DNA of 61,824 nucleotides. It comes from Bin22 sp034428635 (GTDB lineage Bacteria > Chloroflexota > Dehalococcoidia > Lucifugimonadales > UBA3495). The notes beneath the pieces were generated by a model, which made no database searches, had not been told where the DNA came from, and worked only from the letters and a program-made list of their open reading frames with translations. Within the stretch, counting starts at the first letter, position 1, and the number at the start of each line of letters is the position of its first letter. The stretch lies in the NCBI GenBank assembly GCA_034428635.1, contig DAOUHR010000170.1, positions 1 to 61,824 of the forward strand. The letters run 5' to 3'. Below, one piece after another: positions 6,904 to 15,597 of the stretch. The translations under genes were made by a program, and so were the position numbers.

Positions 6904-8865
6904 TCAGGAGTTGGCGTCGGGCTTGTGCTGGCCGATGTAGCCTATGACGACCCGCTCCCGCTGGCGGTCCCAGTAGAAGGCGATGCGGATGGCATTTACC
7001 GGGTCTTCTCCCACACCCTTACCAATGGTCTCGTTCAGGAAATAGGCGCGGCCGTTGACCAGCATCCGGTAGTGGCCCTCGCTCTGGAAGAAGGAACGGT
7101 CCAACTGACTGCTGGAGTACTTCCAGCGACAGGCCCGGTACAGGGACTCGTTCAACTGGGTGTGATCGAATTCCCCCTGTCGGACCGAATAGTAAGTGGC
7201 TGCCAGCCATTCCAGGGCATCCGAGACCGACTGGTGGTCCTCGTAAGGGTTTCCATCCACCCAGGACTCGGCACCAAGGCGGAAAATGAGCCGATTAGGA
7301 TACGCCTCCCGAGCCCGGATCACCGCCCCTTCCAGACCTGACACCTGTACACCGTTGCCGGGGTCTGGAGTCAGCCCCTCCTCCAAGACCTCGGAGTCCC
7401 GGGCCGGACTTCCGGTACCACTGGCGCTGGACAGCTGCTCCTTAAGCTGCTCCAGGTCTTCCCGCAGCGATTGCAATCCCGCCAAAATACTGACGTTGAC
7501 ATCGGCGGACCGGTCCTGTTCCGGTTCAGGGTCGAGCAAATCGGGCACCGAGGCCAGGGCCTCCAGTCGGGAGTTCAGCACTTCAAGCACAGGCGTTGGC
7601 GCTTCCGGCTCCGGATTTAACGGCTCGGGCAATGGCGTCAGCGCCTCCTCTGCCACATCCAGAGACCCGGACGCGGGAGTCAGGCCTTCCAGCTCTGGCT
7701 GGCAAGGAACCAGGTCAACGGGCGCCAGTTCTTCGTACTGGTCTGCGAGTTCCATATCGCCGGTATCCGCCAGGGTCGGCGGCTCCCCGTCGACCGCTTC
7801 CTGGTCGGGCCTCACTTCACATTCGGGTGTGTCGGCATCAATGGTCAGTTCCGGGGCGGGCGGCCTGGGGCCTCGCGAAGGATCAAAGAGGGGCTCCAGA
7901 TCAGCCACCGTGGAAATTATCTCCGCCTCCAGTTCGGCCCGTCGTCCAGCCCGAGAGGATTCGACGCTGCGGCTCTGGGCCTGGTCCCGGATGGGGCTGT
8001 ACTGGCTCAGCAGCGACTCCAGGTTGTTAACCCGGGCCAGGGTATCCAGGGCTTGCTCGGGCTGGATGTTTCTTGTCGCACTCCAGAGACCTATATTCTT
8101 TTCCAGGTAGACCAGTTCGTCGGAAAACTCAAGCCAGATATCCTCCAGCTTGGTCTTCAAATGATTGACTGCGTCCCTGGCCCGCTGCTTTTCCTTTTCC
8201 ACTACGATGTCGCCGATGGCCGCCGCAAACTCCAGGGCCTGTTCCCACTGAGGGGCATCGGAACGCAAGGCAATCAGAAGCTCTTTCCAGTGCTCGAAGT
8301 CGACCCTCTCCGACGGGTCGATGACCTCCGAGTGGGGCGGGGGCAGTTTGCCGGAGACGTACCAGAGCATCAGGCCCACGTCTTTGTGGTCAAAGCCGGT
8401 CCGGTCTGCCAGGAACTGTTTGTAGTTGGTCTGCCAGTCCCGGGCGTCCCAGAACCCCCGGAAGCTCAATTCCTTGCGGTCGGGACCATAGGTGGGCTCG
8501 TCATTCCACTGGAGGTGCTGAACCACGCTCTCATACAGGTCGCCCTGAATGCCGACCCAAGCCCGCAGCACCGCTTCGGTAAGCTCGTCGGAGGAATGCA
8601 TTTTGCGCAGCACGGGCGACTGCAGGTGATGGGTCGGAGCGTCCTCAACGTCCCTGGCCTGGAACTGGCCCCCGGGAACCCGCACACCGCTGCCGCGGAT
8701 GGCTGCATCCAGGGCCCGCTTGATTTCGGAGGGAATCTGGTCCCGGGCATCCAGCACCTGCTTTACCACATGGCTGGCGTAGTCGTCGCCCAACCAGTCC
8801 TGGGACGCAGTCAGGAAAGCGGAAAGGCTGGGTGGCGTTGTAGAAGTTGTGGGTTGGGTTGCCAT
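6904..8865 (-). CDS. Large hypothetical protein with Pro/Glu-rich linker and small C-terminal beta domain
   Basis: This 653-residue protein starts at ATG 8865 behind GGAGGAGG. Residues 1-320 look globular and alpha-helical, with many Trp and charged residues. Residues about 325-470 are a low-complexity Pro/Glu/Leu linker with repeats such as PEPLNPEPEAPTP. A short coiled coil follows near 470-500. The last 110 residues form a separate domain ending FYWDRQRERVVIGYIGQHK, a pattern like the tail domains of various uncharacterised bacterial proteins. I cannot name a function. It stands alone between MITE-rich gaps, so accessory or defence-related status is conceivable but unproven. Confidence 0.75.
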   Translation of the reverse strand: MATQPTTSTTPPSLSAFLTASQDWLGDDYASHVVKQVLDARDQIPSEIKRALDAAIRGSGVRVPGGQFQARDVEDAPTHHLQSPVLRKMHSSDELTEAVLRAWVGIQGDLYESVVQHLQWNDEPTYGPDRKELSFRGFWDARDWQTNYKQFLADRTGFDHKDVGLMLWYVSGKLPPPHSEVIDPSERVDFEHWKELLIALRSDAPQWEQALEFAAAIGDIVVEKEKQRARDAVNHLKTKLEDIWLEFSDELVYLEKNIGLWSATRNIQPEQALDTLARVNNLESLLSQYSPIRDQAQSRSVESSRAGRRAELEAEIISTVADLEPLFDPSRGPRPPAPELTIDADTPECEVRPDQEAVDGEPPTLADTGDMELADQYEELAPVDLVPCQPELEGLTPASGSLDVAEEALTPLPEPLNPEPEAPTPVLEVLNSRLEALASVPDLLDPEPEQDRSADVNVSILAGLQSLREDLEQLKEQLSSASGTGSPARDSEVLEEGLTPDPGNGVQVSGLEGAVIRAREAYPNRLIFRLGAESWVDGNPYEDHQSVSDALEWLAATYYSVRQGEFDHTQLNESLYRACRWKYSSSQLDRSFFQSEGHYRMLVNGRAYFLNETIGKGVGEDPVNAIRIAFYWDRQRERVVIGYIGQHKPDANS

Positions 8866-9229
8866 CGCTAGCCTCCTCCTTCCAGAATTCGGCTGGCAGC
8901 TGCTTGAATAGAATCCAACAAAACTCTAACCATGGAAAGTCAATTTACCGGTTTGATATCTCTCTCAAACCGAATTCCCACAAGCGTCCTCTTGCCCTTC
9001 AGACCATTGGGAAATCCTGGAAGAGATGGGCAGTCGCGAAGCAGGCGGAAGGGTTGAACCGTCGATCAAATTGTCCCTTAAATGTGAAATAGTATAATTA
9101 GTTTAGCATAAAAGTCTTTAATAGGTTGTATGGGCCAGCAATTTTCGGACAAGATTTCTTGTACACTTTTCACAGTATTACGTCGTCCTACAAAGGTGTT
9201 TGAAATATTGTATCTGCAGATTTCACCAG

Positions 9230-9390
9230 GGAGTGTCGTCAAATTAGCCATTACTGTCGGTTAGGTATCGGGTATAAACAGGCGATATACCAAGACTCTA
9301 GTATATCGCGGTGCATATCACCCATTTACATGACGGATCTGGATTCCGGCTTTCGCCGGAAAGACGAAACTCGGCTTTTGACGACACCCC
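9230..9390. mobile_element. MITE family A, copy 2 (161 bp)
   Basis: Same ends and internal hairpins as 6442-6602, with a few substitutions, mainly in the loop of the GCGATATACCA hairpin. Flanks are CCAG and CTAA, so no clean target duplication remains. The rest of the gap 8866-9458 is AT-richer than average and shows no gene. Confidence 0.8.
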
Positions 9391-9458
9391 CTAATGAACA
9401 ACCGTCCTTTTGACGGCGCAGAGTTACAGCGCCCCATTCTACAAAGCGGAGCAATGTC

Positions 9459-9803
9459 ATGACAATTGAGCGTCAACCGCCGGACGTCATTGTAATAACT
9501 GTGGTGCTGTCGAACGGCCTGACCACCGAGCACCGGTATCCGGTGGGACAGGTAAGAAGCCGGCAGGAATACGAGAGAATCATGGGTCCGGTATTCAGCG
9601 AAGCCTACGAAGCCATGATGGGAATAAGCCGGGCCAGGGCCTTTACACTGGCGTATCCGGTGGCCGTGTACAACACCGCCCACGTGATGACCCTGCGGGT
9701 TCGCGGCGAGGGATCGACCCAGGCCGTGGAGATGGCAGACCATGTCCACGAGATGGGCTTTCTGGCCAGGGACCGTGGCGGTGAGAGAAACCCGCCTGGC
9801 TGA
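9459..9803 (+). CDS. Small hypothetical protein
   Basis: This 114-residue soluble protein has ATG at 9459 behind GCGGAGC at good spacing. It has an alternating hydrophobic N-terminal strand region (DVIVITVVLSNG) followed by helical segments, and no signal peptide or known motif. It sits just right of a MITE and left of the first FMNO gene. The family is not recognised; the ribosome site and codon use support a real gene. Confidence 0.55.
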   Translation: MTIERQPPDVIVITVVLSNGLTTEHRYPVGQVRSRQEYERIMGPVFSEAYEAMMGISRARAFTLAYPVAVYNTAHVMTLRVRGEGSTQAVEMADHVHEMGFLARDRGGERNPPG

Positions 9804-9888
9804 CGGGCGGCTACAGGGCAATCGCGTTTGGAATGGATAGACCTGTTGGCCATTTCATCGAAAGCTGAGACGGTCCTGACCCCGGTTC

Positions 9889-9916
9889 GAGGTTCCCGCC
9901 TGCGCGGGAACGACGG
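9889..9916. repeat. GTTCCCGCC/GGCGGGAAC-type palindrome
   Basis: GTTCCCGC and GCGGGAAC arms around CTGC are followed by GACGG. This is a dispersed copy of the palindrome also found inside the family B MITEs at 6607 and 14159. Confidence 0.7.
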
Positions 9917-10050
9917 ACTTTAGCTTAGGGGAAGTGCGATTGCCCTGGGGTCGGTTATCCTTTCCGATATTCCGGCGACCCCTGTGGTAGAATTCGGTCC
10001 TACCCCGAATCTCACTATACGCATTTTTCTCACCCCTGTGCGTACCAGTT

Positions 10051-11103
10051 ATGACGGATAATTCGCTTACACTGAGCGTCCTGGACCAGAGCCCCGCTGC
10101 GGCTGGGGAATCGGCTGTGCTGGCCCTGGGGCATACCATTGAACTGGCCCAGCGTGCCGAGGAGTGGGGATACCACCGGTTCTGGGTGACGGAGCACCAT
10201 GGCTCTAGCCGGAACATGGGTTCTTCGCCCGAGGTCCTGGTGTCCCACCTGCTGGCCCGCACCGGCCAGATACGCATTGGTTCGGGCGGCGTCATGCTGC
10301 AGCATTACAGTCCCTACAAGGTGGCCGAGAATTTCAACGTACTGGCATCGCTGGCGCCCGGGCGGGTAGACCTGGGGGTTGGCCGGGGTCCCGGGGGAAT
10401 GCCCCGCACCACCCAGGCCCTGCGGCCCCAGCCCCTGAACGGGTCTCCCGCGGTTTCGCTGGAGGAAAAGCTGGCGGAACTGCGGAGCTTCCTGGGCAGC
10501 GGCGCGAACGGGGTCGTCGCTTCACCCGTTCCGCCCCAGCCAGCGGACCTGTTCCTGCTGGGGACTACGGCCGCCAGCGGAGAAATGGCCGCGGCCCACA
10601 GGCTGCCTTACGTCTTCGCCATGTTCCTGAATGGCGACGAGGAGGAAATGCGGCGGGCCATTGACACTTACCAAGCGCATTCCAGCAAGATGCCGGGGTT
10701 TCGGCCACAGACCATGCTGGCGCTGCCGGTGATTGTGGCAGAGACGGATGGCGAGGCGGCGGCCTACGCCGGGGCCATCCACGTGGTGCGGATCAGGCTG
10801 GCCAGCGGGCGCACTTTCACCGTGTTTGCCGAGGAAGCTGCCAGGGAATTTGGCCGCCAGTCGGGTGAGCAGTACACCTACGAGGTACAACCTGCCAACG
10901 TGATTCACGGTTCACCGGCGCGGGTTAAAGAGCGGCTGCTGGCAATGGGGAAAGAGTATGGCGTGGACGAGGTCTTCATCGTCACCGCCATCGACAATTT
11001 TCCGGATCGGCTGCGTTCATACAGGCTGCTGTCCGAGGCTATGCTGGGAGACTGCGGGGACACACCGGTCGAAGGGCAAGGCAATGCGGAGGGGCAGAGA
11101 TGA
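10051..11103 (+). CDS. LLM-class (luciferase-like) flavin monooxygenase, MsnO8-like
   Basis: This 350-residue protein belongs to the bacterial luciferase-like superfamily (TIM barrel using reduced FMN). It shows SVLDQSP at the N-terminus, RFWVTEHHG near residue 48, IRIGSGGVMLQHYSPYKVAE near 75, and LAPGRVDLGVGRGPGG near 108, all typical of the MsnO8 subgroup. The substrate is unknown. No clear Shine-Dalgarno precedes ATG 10051; an upstream CACTATAC could be a -10 of a short-leader or leaderless transcript. The stop codon overlaps the start of the next monooxygenase (ATGA), indicating translational coupling. Confidence 0.88.
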   Translation: MTDNSLTLSVLDQSPAAAGESAVLALGHTIELAQRAEEWGYHRFWVTEHHGSSRNMGSSPEVLVSHLLARTGQIRIGSGGVMLQHYSPYKVAENFNVLASLAPGRVDLGVGRGPGGMPRTTQALRPQPLNGSPAVSLEEKLAELRSFLGSGANGVVASPVPPQPADLFLLGTTAASGEMAAAHRLPYVFAMFLNGDEEEMRRAIDTYQAHSSKMPGFRPQTMLALPVIVAETDGEAAAYAGAIHVVRIRLASGRTFTVFAEEAAREFGRQSGEQYTYEVQPANVIHGSPARVKERLLAMGKEYGVDEVFIVTAIDNFPDRLRSYRLLSEAMLGDCGDTPVEGQGNAEGQR

Positions 11104-12431
11104 CGAGTCAACGCAAGCTCAGGCTGGGGGCCTTTTTCTCCGGGACGGGCAGCAACATGGCTTCCTGGCGGCACCCGCAGGCCGTGCCGGACGGGCCCAT
11201 AAACCTGCAGTATTACCGCGAATTGACCCGTCGGGCCGAAGAGGCAAAGCTGGACTTTGTCTTCTTCGGCGACGGGCTGTACATCAGCGAGAAGTCGCAC
11301 CCCATCTTTCTGAACCGGTTTGAGCCGCTGACCCTGCTGGCCGCGCTGGCAATGGACACGACGCACATCGGCGTGGCGGCTACCCTGTCCACCACTTACA
11401 GCGAACCCTTCACCGTGGCGCGCCAGTTTATGTCCATCGACCACATAAGCGGGGGGCGGGCCGGCTGGAACATAGTTACGTCGCCGCTGGAAGGTTCGGC
11501 GTTGAACTACAGCAGACCGGAACATCCCGCCCACGACCTGCGCTACGAGATGGCCCACGAGTTCCTGGAGGTGACCAAGGGACTGTGGGACTCGTGGGAG
11601 GACGACGCCTTTGTTTTCGACAAGGATGCGGGAGTGTTCTTCGACCCGGATAAGATGCACCGGGTGAACCACACGGGCCGCTTCTACTCGGTGCAGGGGC
11701 CGTTGAACATTGGGCGTTCCAGGCAGGGCCGGCCGGTGCTGATCCAGGCGGGTTCGTCGGAAGCGGGGCGCAGTTTTGCCGCCCGCCACGCCGACGTTAT
11801 TTTCACCGGCCAGCCCAGCCTGGAGGCGGCCGGGGATTTCTACAATGACGTGAAGGGCAGGGCGGCGGAGTTTGGGCGGAAACCGGAGGAAGTACTGATC
11901 CTGCCTGGCTGCGCGCCCATAGTGGGGCATACGGAGGAGGAAGCGGACCGCAAGTACCGGGAGATTGTGGAACTGGTGAGCGTTGAAGACGCCCTGAACT
12001 ACCTGGGCCGTTACTTTGATGACCTGGACTTTACCCGGTTCGGACTGGACGAACCCTTCCCCGACCTGGGCGACTACGGGCGCAACGGGTGGGAAAGCAC
12101 TACCGACCGCATAAAGCAGGCGGCGCGAGAGGAGAATCTAACCCTACGCCAGGTGGCATTAAGGGCTACCACGCCACGCCACAAGTTCATTGGCACGGCA
12201 GAACAGGTGGCGGACACTATGGAGGCGTGGTTTGAAGGAGGCGCCGCCGACGGGTTTATGGTGAATAACTCGGCGCTGCCGGTGGGGTTTACCGACTTCC
12301 TGGAATTGGTTGTGCCAATCCTGAAGGAGCGGGGCATCTTCCGCACCGAGTACGAGGCCGACACGCTGCACGGGAACCTGGGGCTGCCGATACCAGAGAA
12401 CCGGTACGCAGGGGCACGGCAACGGGGTTAG
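11100..12431 (+). CDS. NtaA/SnaA/DszA-family FMN-dependent monooxygenase
   Basis: This 443-residue protein has the features of the NtaA/SnaA/DszA branch of the luciferase superfamily: LRLGAFFSGTGSN at the start, ISGGRAGWNIVTSP near residue 117, and GRPVLIQAGSSEAGRSFAARHADVIF near 212-235. Members oxidise substrates such as nitrilotriacetate or dibenzothiophene sulfone using FMNH2 from a separate reductase; none is adjacent here. ATG 11100 overlaps the stop of the upstream monooxygenase. The 3' end overlaps the convergent symporter gene by four bases. Confidence 0.9.
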   Translation: MTSQRKLRLGAFFSGTGSNMASWRHPQAVPDGPINLQYYRELTRRAEEAKLDFVFFGDGLYISEKSHPIFLNRFEPLTLLAALAMDTTHIGVAATLSTTYSEPFTVARQFMSIDHISGGRAGWNIVTSPLEGSALNYSRPEHPAHDLRYEMAHEFLEVTKGLWDSWEDDAFVFDKDAGVFFDPDKMHRVNHTGRFYSVQGPLNIGRSRQGRPVLIQAGSSEAGRSFAARHADVIFTGQPSLEAAGDFYNDVKGRAAEFGRKPEEVLILPGCAPIVGHTEEEADRKYREIVELVSVEDALNYLGRYFDDLDFTRFGLDEPFPDLGDYGRNGWESTTDRIKQAAREENLTLRQVALRATTPRHKFIGTAEQVADTMEAWFEGGAADGFMVNNSALPVGFTDFLELVVPILKERGIFRTEYEADTLHGNLGLPIPENRYAGARQRG

Positions 12432-14038
12432 GCTTGCCGGGGATAGCCGGCAACGTCGTTTTCCTCAACCCAGTCGGGACCGTTTACCCGGTCGTATAGC
12501 TCCGCAACCTCTTCAGGCGGCGGCGCCGTCAAAAGCGTAACGGCAACGGCGCATATCACGGCGGCCACGAAGCCGGGTACGCCGGGGTTTATCTGCCAAA
12601 CTCCTAGAGCCTCCATCTGGTCCACGGTGGCCTCGAAGCCCAGCAGGTCGGCCACGGTGGAGTATTTCTCGTAGCCCAGGCCAGCCAGCCACCACCAGGT
12701 GGAGACTATTGACCCGGCAGCGACGGCGGCCAGGGCCCCCCAGCGATTGAAGCGGCGCCAGTAAAGCCCCAGAATCAGGGCGGGCCCAAAAGCAGCCCCC
12801 ATTCCCCCCCACGCCAGGGAAACCAGGGCGAAAACCGACTCGGGAAAGACGATGGAAACACCCGCCGCGATTATGCCTACCAGAAGCAGCATGCCACGGC
12901 CCATCCAGACCCGGGACTGGGTGCGCATGGAATAGGTGATTCGCTTTATTATGGGAAGATCGTCGGTGGCGATGGCTGATGCCAGGAGAAGCTGGGAGTC
13001 GGCGGTGCTCATGACGGCGGCGATTACCGCGGTGAGAAGCAGGCCGGCAATTACCGGATGGAAGAAGGTCTCGGCCACCACCAGGTAGAGCTTCTCGGCG
13101 TCGGGCAGCATTATGCCGCGGTCCAGCAGAGCCGGGGCAGCCACCAGGCCCATTAACAGGGCAAAGAGAAAGACCAGTACCACCCATACAGAGCCCACGT
13201 TCCGACTTCGCTTGATGTCGCTTTCCCGCTGGACGGCCATAAAGCGGGAAATTATGCGGTGAGCCCCGAGGGCGCCCAGCCCCCAACCGAGGGACGAGGT
13301 GAAGAACAGGAACCCCAACTGGGTGTTGTCCTGGTCGGTAAAGGGATTCCAGAATCCTGGAGCGGTGGTCTCCAGGCCCTGAAAGGGGTTGTTCACTATG
13401 AGGATCAAGGTTACCGGAATGATGACAAAGCCGGCCAGAATGATCAGGGACTGGAAAACGTCGGTGCGGGACACGGCCAGGAAGCCACCGATGAAGGTGT
13501 AGGACACGACGGCTACCAGGGAGATCAGCACGCCTATATCGTGGCCTGGGCCCTGGGGGTCGAGGCCGAACACAACCTCCAGCAGCTTGGCGCCGGCTAT
13601 GAGGCCGGAGCAGATGTACAGGGTGATGAAGTAGATACCGATCAGGCCTGACAGCGCGCGCAGCAACCCGCTGGTGTCTCCGAATCGCTTCTCCAGGAAC
13701 TCCGGAAGGGTCAATGAATTTTCCGCTGCCAGGCTGTAGCGGCGGATTCGGCGGGCCAGGATGGTCCAGGCAAACCAGTGGCCCAGGATAATGCTGGCGA
13801 CAGTCCACAGGTGCATCATGCCTGCGGCAAAGGCCAGGGCGGGCAGGACCAGCATGGTCCAGCCACTGGTAGCGGACGAGGCGGCGCTGAGGGCCGAGGT
13901 TATGTATCCCATTTTTCGCCCTCCCAGCACATAGTCGGACATATCGTCCATGTGACGGGACCGGACTATGGCAATGCCGATGAGGACCGCAAAGTAGGCT
14001 ATGAATACACAGAGAATCCAGACGGCGTTGGCGGGCAT
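12428..14038 (-). CDS. Sodium:solute symporter (SSS family, PutP-like)
   Basis: This is an integral membrane protein of 536 residues from ATG 14038, with about 13 predicted membrane segments. SDYVLGGRKMGYITSALSAASSATSGWTM-like sequence near residues 34-60 corresponds to the SSS signature around helices 1-2. The C-terminus is hydrophilic. It probably takes up a small solute (amino acid, carboxylate or osmolyte) with sodium. The open frame extends to 14146, but the extra 36 residues do not fit the family, so the internal ATG was chosen. Tail-to-tail overlap with the NtaA-like gene suggests no shared operon. Confidence 0.88.
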   Translation of the reverse strand: MPANAVWILCVFIAYFAVLIGIAIVRSRHMDDMSDYVLGGRKMGYITSALSAASSATSGWTMLVLPALAFAAGMMHLWTVASIILGHWFAWTILARRIRRYSLAAENSLTLPEFLEKRFGDTSGLLRALSGLIGIYFITLYICSGLIAGAKLLEVVFGLDPQGPGHDIGVLISLVAVVSYTFIGGFLAVSRTDVFQSLIILAGFVIIPVTLILIVNNPFQGLETTAPGFWNPFTDQDNTQLGFLFFTSSLGWGLGALGAHRIISRFMAVQRESDIKRSRNVGSVWVVLVFLFALLMGLVAAPALLDRGIMLPDAEKLYLVVAETFFHPVIAGLLLTAVIAAVMSTADSQLLLASAIATDDLPIIKRITYSMRTQSRVWMGRGMLLLVGIIAAGVSIVFPESVFALVSLAWGGMGAAFGPALILGLYWRRFNRWGALAAVAAGSIVSTWWWLAGLGYEKYSTVADLLGFEATVDQMEALGVWQINPGVPGFVAAVICAVAVTLLTAPPPEEVAELYDRVNGPDWVEENDVAGYPRQA

Positions 14039-14158
14039 GGATGAACAAACCTCGGGCGAAGATGGTATGGGAAAGTGACCGGGCAATCGGATGGGCGATG
14101 CGATAGTGATAAGTCCGCGAGGGACGGGCTGTACATAGTATAGCAAGGCGCAGGCTAG

Positions 14159-14290
14159 GGCGTGTCGTCATATTCAATGTCATTGCTACTAAGGCAGGAA
14201 TCTCGACCTTAGCCCATCGAGGTTCCCGCCTTCGCGGGAACGACGAAAAGGGACACTCGGAGAGTTCTACCTTCAATTTGACGACAGCCC
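14159..14290. mobile_element. MITE family B, copy 2 (132 bp)
   Basis: Same ends as 6607-6739 and again flanked by CTAG on both sides (14155-14158 and 14291-14294), confirming the element limits. It contains the GTTCCCGCC palindrome and no ORF of its own. It lies in the gap between the symporter and the next SDR gene (14039-14605), where no gene is otherwise seen. Confidence 0.85.
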
Positions 14291-14605
14291 CTAGTTTTTT
14301 CAAGTGTGAAGTTTTTCTCACCTGGCAGCCGCTTCCGGTTATTGCCATCCCTGGCGAGGTCGAAGAGCCCCAACTTCATTCCGCAATCCGCCTTTTGGAC
14401 CCCTAAGCGGCTTGGAGAGAAGGCTTCTGGGCCCTTCGGCAAGCTCAGGACAGCATGATTTCTGGCTTCGACGGACAGAAATGATTGAGGTGCGATTGGC
14501 CTGGACAGGCGGCGTCTTTTTGTTCAGTTATGGGGCAGTGGATGGTATCATTTGGGTTCCTACCCCCTTTGCGGTACGGGTAAGCTTTATTCTCTACAAG
14601 GGCAG

Positions 14606-15373
14606 ATGGCAGGTGCAGCGATGCGATTGGAAGGCAAGGTTGCGTTTATCAGCGGGGGCGCCCGGGGCATGGGCGCAGCGGAAGGCCGCCTGTTCAGCGC
14701 GGAGGGAGCCAGCGTAGCCTTCGGCGATGTGCTTGAAGCGGATGGTCGGGCGCTGGAAGCGGAGATTGCCGAAAACGGCGGTCAGGCCCTGTTCCTGCCC
14801 CTGGACGTAACCAGGGCCGATCAGTGGCAGGAGGCTATCGATTCCACGGTGGCCCGTTTCGGCAGGCTGGACGTTTTGGTGAATAACGCCGGCGTCCGGG
14901 GCGCCGGGCTGGTGGAGGATATATCGGAAGCGGAGTGGGACCGGGTGCTGGACATCAACGCCAAGGGCACCTTCCTGGGTACCCGCGCCGCCCTGCCGGT
15001 TATGCGGCGGAACGGCGGCGGTTCCATCGTCAATATCTCCTCCCAGCTGGGCATCGTAGGCGTGGACAACAGTGGACCCCAGTACCAGGCATCCAAGGGT
15101 GCGGTGCGCATCTTCACCAAGGCCACGGCGATCCAGTATGCCAAGGACGGCATTCGCGCCAACTCCGTCCACCCCGGCCCGATAGCCACGCCCATGACCG
15201 AGGGCGGGCGGGCCGATCCTGACCGGTACAGGACCACCGTCTCGCGCATACCCCTGGGCCGATACGGGGAACCGGAGGACGTGGCTAATGGCGTCCTTTT
15301 CCTGGCATCCGACGAGTCTTCCTTTATGACCAGCAGCGAACTGGTGATAGACGGGGGCTGGACGGCGCAGTAA
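14606..15373 (+). CDS. SDR family NAD(P)-dependent oxidoreductase
   Basis: This is a classical short-chain dehydrogenase of 255 residues. It has the nucleotide-binding glycine motif SGGARGMG near residue 15, NNAG near 91, the catalytic Ser in NISSQ, and the YQASK Tyr/Lys pair about 13 residues later. The C-terminal DGGWTAQ is typical of family ends. ATG 14606 is preceded by AAGGGCAG; ATG 14621 (MRLEGKV) is an equally family-like alternative. It probably oxidises an alcohol or reduces a ketone in the neighbouring FMNO-based catabolic block; substrate unknown. Confidence 0.88.
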   Translation: MAGAAMRLEGKVAFISGGARGMGAAEGRLFSAEGASVAFGDVLEADGRALEAEIAENGGQALFLPLDVTRADQWQEAIDSTVARFGRLDVLVNNAGVRGAGLVEDISEAEWDRVLDINAKGTFLGTRAALPVMRRNGGGSIVNISSQLGIVGVDNSGPQYQASKGAVRIFTKATAIQYAKDGIRANSVHPGPIATPMTEGGRADPDRYRTTVSRIPLGRYGEPEDVANGVLFLASDESSFMTSSELVIDGGWTAQ

Positions 15374-15458
15374 TCGGGGTGCGGCCACCAAACCAAGGAC
15401 AAGGTGGGATGTGCATTTTTGCTGGAACCCGTCAGCTCCTGGCAGCCCAGTCTGCCAG

Positions 15459-15488
15459 CGTAGGGGCGATTCGCGAATCGCCTCTACG
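15459..15488. repeat. 30-bp near-perfect palindrome (GATTCGCGAATC core)
   Basis: CGTAGGGGCGATT is matched by AATCGCCTCTACG around a central CGCG, with one mismatch. This is the complete form of the element seen in truncated form at 858-884 and 1108-1134. It lies between the SDR and the next FMNO gene. Confidence 0.8.
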
Positions 15489-15597
15489 CTGGAGGCGAAG
15501 GACCCGCTCCACTGTACCAAATGCGTAATTCACCCTGGCATTTTTTTAGTATCCGACCGCCCAGGAAGCCACCAAAGCGATCCGGAGGTGTTCTTGC

